64,000 nucleotides of DNA from Metallyticus violacea (lineage: Eukaryota > Arthropoda > Insecta > Mantodea > Metallyticidae). The notes below the pieces were generated by a model that was not told the origin of the DNA, made no database searches, and saw only the letters and a list, made by a program, of their open reading frames with translations. Position 1 is the stretch's first letter, and every line of letters begins with the position of its first letter. The position numbers were made by a program, and so were the translations under genes. Below, piece after piece: positions 57,228 to 64,000 of the stretch. The DNA is taken from NCBI GenBank assembly GCA_030762175.1, contig CM060833.1:160119501-160183500 (forward strand). Direction: 5' to 3'.

Positions 57228-57305
57228 GCAGCGAAGTGAATGGAGGGGTCGCCAATAATTTAATTTTCGGAAAGGGGACCGTGCATGCAAGAAATTGGGA
57301 ACCAC
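56936..57305. mobile_element. hAT-type MITE with exact 8-bp duplication
   Basis: The left end reads AGCGGTTCCCATACTGTGGG and the right end ATTGGGAACCAC, an imperfect inverted repeat of hAT style (GGTTCCCA). The exact octamer ACTAGACC lies on both sides (56928-56935 and 57306-57313). The 370-bp interior holds an (ATT)n array and no coding. It sits inside a SINE-C, so it is the younger element. Confidence 0.85.
57161..57226. repeat. (ATT)n microsatellite inside hAT MITE
   Basis: About 22 uninterrupted ATT units. Confidence 0.97.
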
Positions 57306-57579
57306 ACTAGACCAAGGAGACGGTCTCTTTCAATAGTTGCTATGACATAATTCAACAATGTATGATCTGGAAGCTGTACATGGCTCATATATTTTATGAA
57401 ATAAAAAGCGCATATCAATTACAGGTGATGCACCATATGGAACAAACCCCTTACTCACTTTTTACTTATATATTGGCCCTCACTCGTATTTTAAAATTGC
57501 ATTTATCATTGAATAGGAAAAGTGCAGCGGTTTGCTTCTAGGAGTGAGAGCATGTTGGTATCTTTTAAACACTTTATAA

Positions 57580-57865
57580 CCGCCACGGTGACCAAGGTCG
57601 TTAAAGCACGAAATTGTGAGCGGGAGGTCTGTGGTTAGATTACCACCAGGACCGACCTACCTAACTGAGGTTTTTTCCAGGTTTTCCTGAATCCTCAAAA
57701 TGGGAATTGCCGGAAGGGAGTGGTATCTTAAACTTAGGCCTGGAACTTTTCCTTCCTTTGAAAAAAAACAATTTTCCAATATATAATTTCACCTCATATA
57801 TCATCAGTGTCCACAGCCTGTGGTGCCTCAGTAGTAAACCGGGCGTTAAACACTATTAAATAAAC
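57580..57865 (+). mobile_element. SINE-A copy, full length, diverged head
   Basis: Head CCGCCACGGTGACCAAGGTC with substitutions; the B-box is decayed (GGTTAGATTACC); complete body and GGGCGTTAAACACTATTAAA end. Confidence 0.88.
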
Positions 57866-59240
57866 TCCCGTTAAACAACTTCTTCACCAATTTCCTGTTT
57901 CATGCAAATCACACTACCCTTTTTGTTCTGCATTTTATGACGCTCATTATGTGAATAAGGAACCGCCACTGCTGTAAAGTACTTTCTGCTGAGTGCCAGG
58001 TAAATGATACTACAGTGTGGAGCAGAACCGCTTCTGCTTTAAGGTCCGTGCAAACTGCAGGTCCAGGGAGTCTACCTTGGACTGCCGGATCAATATCCAC
58101 TTGCGTTCCAGGTCAGAGACCCCCTACAGTAGATACTGCTCTCCGCTGCGTTACTTTGCCAAAACTGGAATATGTTCGTAACTTTCTTTATGCATTTCCC
58201 TGGAGTGCATCTTAAAAATGCGAATATTGGCTTTGGCATTGCCCGTCTCAAAGACCTTACGCTAGTAACTCTGGACAGATTTTTTTTTTGCGTCATATGA
58301 CCCTGAAAATTAGGACTCCAAAATAAGTGTTAAATTGTAGAGAATAATATTATTTTACCGTTTTAAGTATGAACCAGAATTTCAATGAAGTACCTAAACA
58401 ACACGTTTAAAAAATAACTAATTATCAGCTATTTCTCAACCATGACACAATTTTTTAATTCTATTCGTCTTAATAATCATTATGAAGTTTATAAATCTGC
58501 TTAATCTTGTATGTCCGCAGGCTTAGTGTTTGTAGATTATTATTAATTGTTTGTGTACTTCTTTGGCGACATTTGCAGGTCTTGATTCTCCAATTGTGTT
58601 TTTCCATCTCCGTGTATTAAGCTAGTGAAAGCTCTTAAATGACGATAGATATTTTTCTACTTGTTTGCTACGTCTAATATCAAAGTTATGTTTTGTATAA
58701 TCGCCGCGATCTGCTTACTAGATATTAAACCACTTGGGATAATATCAAGTTCTGGGTTTACACGATATCTTCCATACATTCTAAATATTTAGGTTCAACT
58801 ACACTACATCAAGGTCAGTGCTTTGATAGATGCTAGAAATGGTGTATGAATATTGAATTGAAATTTAATATTTCCCAAGATATCTTCCCATTTCCCATTT
58901 CCCTTAAATATCTCACTTTGAACTGTTTACCGTATGGGTCTTTAATGCCACGTCTTGCTGATAAATGCAACCGATGGTATTTTATCGACATTTTTACATT
59001 ACATTGCTATATATACAGGAAATGCCATGTTTCCAACTGCACAAAAATTATGTTTGCAATATACAAGGCTTCTCTATCGAAAGTGGCAATAAATGAGAAA
59101 AGATATCTAAAATATTCCTTACAGTGATATAGTGGTGAGTGCGTCAAAAAAGTGTTCAGAAAATACAATTGAACAGGAATAAAAATTATTTCGTGGTTAT
59201 TCTATTTATATCCTCCTAAAATTTTGGAGAAAATCTTACA
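57866..59240. other. Unassigned DNA with GC-richer patch
   Basis: At about 58010-58290 the sequence is GC-richer, with overlapping 63-68-codon frames on both strands. The minus strand contains ILIRQSKVDSLDLQFARTLK in one frame and an IDPAVQGRLPGPAVC stretch in another. I do not recognise it. It could be a processed pseudogene or a repeat. The remainder is AT-rich. Confidence 0.35.
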
Positions 59241-59259
59241 AATAATGATGAACATGGAC

Positions 59260-59950
59260 TTTAGTTATAAACCTTTTCCGCTCACACGGTTTTTACCTCT
59301 AATCTACTACCGCAGCCGGCGGCGTCCTTGCTTCAACTCCGCTTTCCCCGTGTTTCATGTCTTAAACGCCGCTTTCTGTACCTATTCCCTAATGGTCTCA
59401 CGCCAATGTGCATTCATTCGATAAGATGGTTAGGCAGTTGGCCTAGAGGAACGCATTTTTGTGTTGAAAGTTATTTGAAATACGAATTTATTCGTTGTGT
59501 ACGTGAAACATTTGTTCAGAACTTTCCTGATCAATTGTCTCCATTCAGAATAATAATTAATGATATTAAGCACAAATATGAACCTAATAAATCAATGACA
59601 GAAAGAGCGCATAAATAGAAATAATTATAAAGGAAAAGTTGAGATGAAATTGGCGCAAATCTTGAACTCTCGCCAAATTCACTCCCCAAATTAGTACAAG
59701 ATTCGGAATCTAAAGGAAAACATTAGCAATAAAGTCAGAAATAATTCGGTTGCTGAGTCGCAAAGTGTTTTCCCAATACGTCTGTTTAAACGAGGGCGGT
59801 AACTAATCCGGTATCTTTCATAAGATACGTTTTCAAAAGCGAGGTTGTACGGCCCCAGCGCGGAATTTGCGGCTCGCTTAATAGTGAGAGTAAAACACAA
59901 CCTGAGTGGGCGAGGTTTATAAATTAAGTCCGGCACTAAGGTATACACCC
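59260..59950 (+). mobile_element. MVRQ-family transposon relic, second long copy
   Basis: The same ordered blocks as at 8.0-8.9 kb are present: TTTTTACCTCTAAT, GCAGCCGGCGGCGTCC, AACGCCGCTTTCT, AAGATGGTTAGGCAGTTGGC (ATG at 59424), GCGCAAATCTTGAACT and GGGCGAGGTTTATAAATT. The coding part mixes frames (MVRQLA, then HFCVESYLKYEFIRCVRETF), as in the N-terminal helix-turn-helix of IS630-like transposases. The DDE domain is missing. Unlike the 8-kb copy it has no SINE insertion. Confidence 0.55.
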
Positions 59951-60520
59951 TAATACCCTCACCGAAACCACCACCACACGCAAGCGTATACATCTTTTAG
60001 GAGAATATGTTCTCAAAGATCGTTAGGAACTAATGCGGAGGTAATCATTATCTTTGTAATATCAACAGGTATTGTTCTAGTTATACTCTCTCAAAAAAGA
60101 AATAAAAAAATACGAAATTCCAAACTTCAGTAATGAGAGGTAGGAATACTTACTGTTTTCTGCTATAGAAATATTTAAGAAAAGGGATCTGATAAACAAA
60201 ATAATACAGCAATAAAGAAACAAAGTTATTTTATAAAGCCAAGAACGATGCTTAGGTTAACAAGTGAGCTAACCCACTTGCTGATATATCCAGTCCTAGC
60301 TTAAAGTAACTATCAAGTTCATTTAACAGTAAATAGATTAAAAAGTCATAGAATTATATTTTTCAGTATTTTTGCATGCCGTTTATTTGAGATTTTTGGA
60401 AGTCCTCCGCGTTACAATAAAAATAAACTATTGTTGAAGTTTCTGCAGCTCTATTTAGTGCCGTTTTAATACAGAATATTTAAAAAGGTATAGAATTTTA
60501 TTTAAATCTTCAGCTACTCT
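59951..60520. other. No supported feature
   Basis: AT-rich, no motif recognised. Confidence 0.4.
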
Positions 60521-60522
60521 TT

Positions 60523-60728
60523 TATGTAACAACTATAATATACAGATAACAGCTATACTGTTGTTATATAACCATTATAACCTACAGATAACAGCTATAC
60601 TGTTGTTATATAACCATTATAACCTACAGATAACAGCTATACTGTTGTTATATAACCATTATAACCCACAGATAACAGCTATACTGTTGTTATATAACTA
60701 TTACAACATACACATAATAATTACACTG
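60523..60728. repeat. 42-bp tandem repeat, about 4-5 units
   Basis: Units start at 60560, 60602, 60644 and 60686 with TATATAACCATTATAACC and CAGATAACAGCTATACTGTT nearly identical. A diverged partial unit precedes and the last unit is diverged. The period is a multiple of three, which creates the artefactual repeating frame YNHYNLQITAILLL. Each unit contains AACAGCTATACTGTT, an imperfect palindrome. Confidence 0.95.
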
Positions 60729-61330
60729 TTTAAATTTGGAGAACAGTATAACTGTAGGGCTTATAAAACTTTTAGGATATGAAAGTTTACCACTTAAGAA
60801 TAGTAGAATAAAAATGAAAACTGAGAACATTATAAGAGATATTAGTTGACATGTGGAAATCTTGGGGGATTTGACCTAATGAAGAAAAAGGATTCATATA
60901 AATATATGGCTGATTTCTCTTAGTGTTTTAGTTGCACTGACTTTTTCTAAGGAAAATTCTCCAAATGGCCACAGTGAACTCTAATAAAGGCTTCCAACCG
61001 CCACGTTATGATCGTTTTACTCTCTCCCATGTTGTATCTGCTGACATCCCAGTTTGATACGCAGGCAATCAGTACATCTGGAATACACAAAGGCCATTAA
61101 ATGAACCTATATGTAGAAAGTAAATTGATTGAAATTAGGAGAAGAAGAGACCAGCTTGTCGGCTTCTACAACCTGTCCATTTATTTGGAAATTGTAGACC
61201 TAGAAGTATTGCTCTCGCAGCACGAGGAAATGAGGTAGTGTCCCATCTTGCATAAACAACATGAGCATATTAAGGTAATGAAACTTCTTCCAACACAGCA
61301 TTTTAACTACCCGCTAAGTCAACGTATGGG
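60729..61330. other. No supported feature
   Basis: AT-rich, no motif recognised. Confidence 0.4.
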
Positions 61331-61356
61331 GCTTATTTCTATCTTCCAGGTAAAAT
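61331..61356 (+). promoter_or_regulatory. Weak recursive-splice-like site
   Basis: GCTTATTTCTATCTTCCAG|GTAAAA has a good pyrimidine tract and 3' splice site but a weaker donor (GTAAAA). The junction is at 61349/61350. It is on the same strand as the two stronger sites. Confidence 0.28.
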
Positions 61357-63030
61357 AAAAGACTCTAATGTGTCGTCAAATGTTTCAGTCCCTACATTAA
61401 TGCTAAATTGTTATTGGTAAGTTCTAATCAAAACTGCATAAGGATTTTCGATAGTCCGAACATGAATGTTGTAAAAGTTTTACACTACATTCAACTGTGG
61501 TAGGGACAGACTTCTACAAAAAAACAACACAGCACCAATTTGTGAAGAACAAAAATACCTGTCGCTTTTTACCAACACACCACATAAAAGAATGTAACTG
61601 AACTACTAAAAAATTGATTATATTTATATGATTTATGATATTTTTATTATATTCTGTATCTATACCGCAGAGGTTCTCCACATATTACGTAATATTCTGT
61701 GTAAACAGTGAAAAATGAACAACAGAGATGCCGCTTAAGTATCACATCAACAGCTGAAGAATTTTCATTGACAATATACCGTAAAACGTGTTAAAAACAA
61801 CCAATCTGTTGAATATACGAAGTATTAGTAACAGAAAAAATGGCATTTTCTATTTAGAGTCATTTGATTTTAAAAGTAACAAAATATCCCAGACGATTCC
61901 GTCTTATAGCGCAAATATCACCTGTTTGCCTAAAGCGTATAAATGAAAGAAATTGAAGTATAAATACTGGTGCTGCAATATTGCGTTATATTACTACTAA
62001 TGTGTGCGTGTGTGTTTAACCTACTTAATGATTGTATAAATTTAGGTGAAATCAACAATAGTGTAAATATATTATACCATTGGTCTACTCCTGAAGCAGA
62101 CAGCACGGAGACTGTGAAAAAACTGCGGATGTCTTACGCTGTAATTAAGCCCATTCCTTCTGTTAACGTCGTTGAGTCAAAGACAAGCCTTTTAGAGGAA
62201 ATAATGAATCGAACTTGAAGAGTAAAACTTAAAATAAAATAAATAAGACCAAACGAGAGTTTTAGTTTTCCAGCATTTTAATTTGTAAACAGTAATAAAC
62301 ATATACATTTTTGTACACGATATGAAATGATGTAAGAATTAGGGAGCATGCAAAGTTCGTTCTCTACCTAATTAGGCTGCGGGTACAAAATTGTTTTATT
62401 CTTTAATTTTTTAAAGTAGTTGACCACTTTCAACTGAAAAGTGTTGTATAATTGATGTCGAATTCTGAAACACATTAAACTTCATCCGTGCCACGGTCGT
62501 CTTATACAACTAAATGCATGTAGGGTACAGGTTTTGAATCTTTTTAATCTTGACGTTTGACTGATGTTTGATTGTTTTCTCAATTTACAAGACTCATTCT
62601 TATTGATATAAAATTATTCTTTTCACTCTTACATTAACAATACTACTTTTAGTATTATGTGGCTTGATTTTAATGGAAAAGATAAAATAAACTTAAAATA
62701 TAATTGGTTGTAAAATGCTTAACCCTTTTATTAATGTTTTTTTTCATTAATTATACAGAGAATTGTAATATTCAGAAGAAAAAGAGCAGTAAAGGGAGAG
62801 AATTTAGCTAATGAAAAAATGTCTTCTGCAGGCAATGGAGTTGATTTATAGTGGCGACAATCCTTTCGGCCTTTTTTACTTTCTCGAATAGTGAAGAAAG
62901 AGGAAGAGAGAAAATCTAGTGCCTGTTTTTAATAATTTAAGTCATAGGTTGATATAAGTTATTTTCATGTTAATTTCCTGTTTCAAATAAATAAAAGTAA
63001 ATTAAATTGCATTACAATAAATTATCCAAG
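61357..63030. other. No supported gene
   Basis: A + frame at 61970-62218 (82 codons, with ETVKKLRMSYAVIKPIPSVN) has a GC-richer second half but no recognised motif or splice sites. The remainder is AT-rich. Confidence 0.4.

Positions 63031-63032
<2 letters not shown>

Positions 63033-63067
<35 letters not shown>
63033..63067. repeat. (CA)n microsatellite
   Basis: About 17 CA units directly abutting the IS630-like copy 4. Confidence 0.95.
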
Positions 63068-63068
<1 letters not shown>

Positions 63069-63071
<3 letters not shown>

Positions 63072-63757
63072 GATGGAAAAAATCTATACACATTTTAAGC
63101 AAAGAAAAAACTGAATTCACACAAACAGAAAATGATGAGCACTAATCATCTTAGACTTTTACAGTTACAACAGTTGCTCAAAATGTCCACCATCGGGGTC
63201 GATACACTTCTGAGTACATTGAATTACTGATTGAGCAACGTTTGCGAAAGTGTCCTCAGCGATTGCAGCACATTCCGTTTCAATTTCTTCCCAAAGTACT
63301 GCCAGTGTAGCTGGTTTTCTGTATACGGTACCATGAGTCTCAAATTTATCTCGAATGCGTGCTATTGTTATTCGCGTTGGCGGTTCTGTTCTATACACAC
63401 GTCTCCATTGCCTTTGGCCTTCAACAACATTTTCGTTTTTCCAATACCACTTCAAAATTGCTTTCTGCTGTTAAAACGATAATCTTGGCTCCATTTTGTT
63501 GTAGCAACGCTAGCATAACGTATGTAAGTCACATCTCTTTACAGAACAGCATACGATAATCTTGGCTTCATTTGTTCATTGTTGATTTGCTATAATTTTG
63601 CCTTCATGTGATATACCTGAGCAACGATATGATAATGTATGTGAGTCACATCTGTTTACAGAACATCACACTACACATTACTGTTGTTTTTCGGTCCAAT
63701 TTTGAAATATAGTAAATAGTTATCTGCTGTGAAAGTAAGTATACGTTTTGTCACCGG
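63069..63757 (-). mobile_element. IS630-like element, copy 4, internally deleted
   Basis: Minus-strand coding is open for 96 codons (63455 to 63165). The N-terminal DNA-binding part (MKWYWKNENVVEGQRQW, RITIARIRDKFETHGT) is fused in frame to the C-terminal VYRKPATLAVLWEEIETECA through HFEQLL, so the entire DDE catalytic core is missing. Ends read GAGGATGGAAAAAATCTATA and, from the right, CCGGTGACAAAACGTATAC. The in-frame fusion leaves a DNA-binding domain with no catalytic domain, but no transcription evidence is visible. Confidence 0.82.
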
Positions 63758-63807
63758 TATATAATATATATAATATATTTGGCGCGTTAATTGAAATATA
63801 TATATAT

Positions 63808-64000
63808 TAAAGTAAAAATCCCAAGTATGGCTTCCTTCGGAAGGGAAGTAAAGCCGTGGGTTCCGTGTCGTACATTTACGGCACGATAAAGAACCTCAAG
63901 CCTGTAAGAGAGGCCTCTGAGCAAATTTTGTCGGCCTTTTCACGCCCTGAGTTGAATGGGACGCTGATGACCTGAGATGTAAACAGCGTCCATAAATAAA
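63808..64000 (+). mobile_element. SINE-B copy, 5'-truncated, cut by window end
   Basis: Starts in the body at AAAATCCCAAGTATGGCTTC and runs to GCGTCCATAAATAAA at the window edge. The tRNA head is absent; a TA-rich sequence precedes it. Confidence 0.9.

Larger units (their letters stand above)
56690..57345 (-). mobile_element. SINE-C copy interrupted by a hAT MITE
   Basis: The minus strand has the SINE-C blocks in order: B-box CCCGGGTTCGATTGCCGG, GGGAGGTCTGGAATGGAGCC, TTGTGAGGACAATTTGGGAG and GACAGGCAGCGGGATGCTGG, ending near CACTGTACTGCCCTCTATCA. Its tRNA-like head is split by the MITE at 56936-57305. Confidence 0.75.

Noticed and set aside
60561..60782. Frame encoding 14-residue repeats
   Set aside because: It follows from a 42-bp tandem DNA repeat whose period is a multiple of three; flanks and composition are not coding-like.
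1..64000. CRISPR arrays, bacterial operons, phage or plasmid modules
   Set aside because: No direct repeats with spacers, no ribosome-binding-site organised genes and no prokaryotic coding density; the window is clearly eukaryotic.

Overview
This window looks like AT-rich eukaryotic nuclear DNA from an arthropod, most likely an insect with a large genome. The evidence is two abundant tRNA-derived SINE families, many mariner and IS630/Tc1-like transposase remnants of insect type, a piggyBac remnant, hAT-type elements, a non-LTR reverse transcriptase relic, microsatellites, and almost no open coding sequence. There are no bacterial operons, CRISPR arrays, rRNAs or functional-looking tRNAs. The mix of repeats would suit a hemimetabolous insect such as a cockroach or its relatives, but the order and species cannot be fixed from the sequence alone.

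The only plausible host coding sequence lies on the + strand at 10.5-14.3 kb. A GC-rich segment (10490-10636) opens with an ATG and ends at a GTATGT donor. A 66-bp segment (14221-14286) follows an AG and ends at a perfect GTAAGT donor. Both stay open in the frames expected for phase-0 joining. Two sites at 36816/36817 and 43274/43275 have the pyrimidine-tract-CAG|GTAAGT layout of recursive-splicing ratchet points, also on the + strand, and a weaker one lies at 61349/61350. My working model is that most of the window is one or two very long introns of a + strand gene. The product is not recognised.

Layout: 0-8 kb is AT-rich DNA with a broken multicopy arthropod ORF (about 2.8-3.4 kb), SINE-A copies and a transposase N-terminal relic. 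At 8-10.2 kb a transposon relic is interrupted by a SINE and followed by a non-autonomous hAT element holding another SINE. The candidate exons lie at 10.4-14.3 kb, with a tRNA-Ile-like repeat between them. The 14.7-31 kb stretch carries SINEs of both strands, an internally deleted IS630-like element, a LINE reverse transcriptase relic, and mariner and IS630 remnants. The 31-38.4 kb stretch is mostly repeat-poor AT-rich DNA, with a mariner relic, a LINE 3' end, a ratchet site and an X-box/CCAAT/GC-box cluster. At 39-48.5 kb lies the densest transposon block: a near-complete mariner, piggyBac, IS630-like copies and a nested SINE insertion. The 48.5-64 kb end has more SINEs, mariner 3' ends, a hAT MITE inside a SINE, a 42-bp tandem repeat and two more IS630-like deletion derivatives.

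Every DNA transposase seen here is broken by stops, frameshifts or deletions, so none looks autonomous. The most informative structures are the four copies of one IS630-like family with different internal deletions, the nested insertions bounded by readable target-site duplications, and the recursive-splice-like sites. I found no strong evidence for a new multi-gene system.
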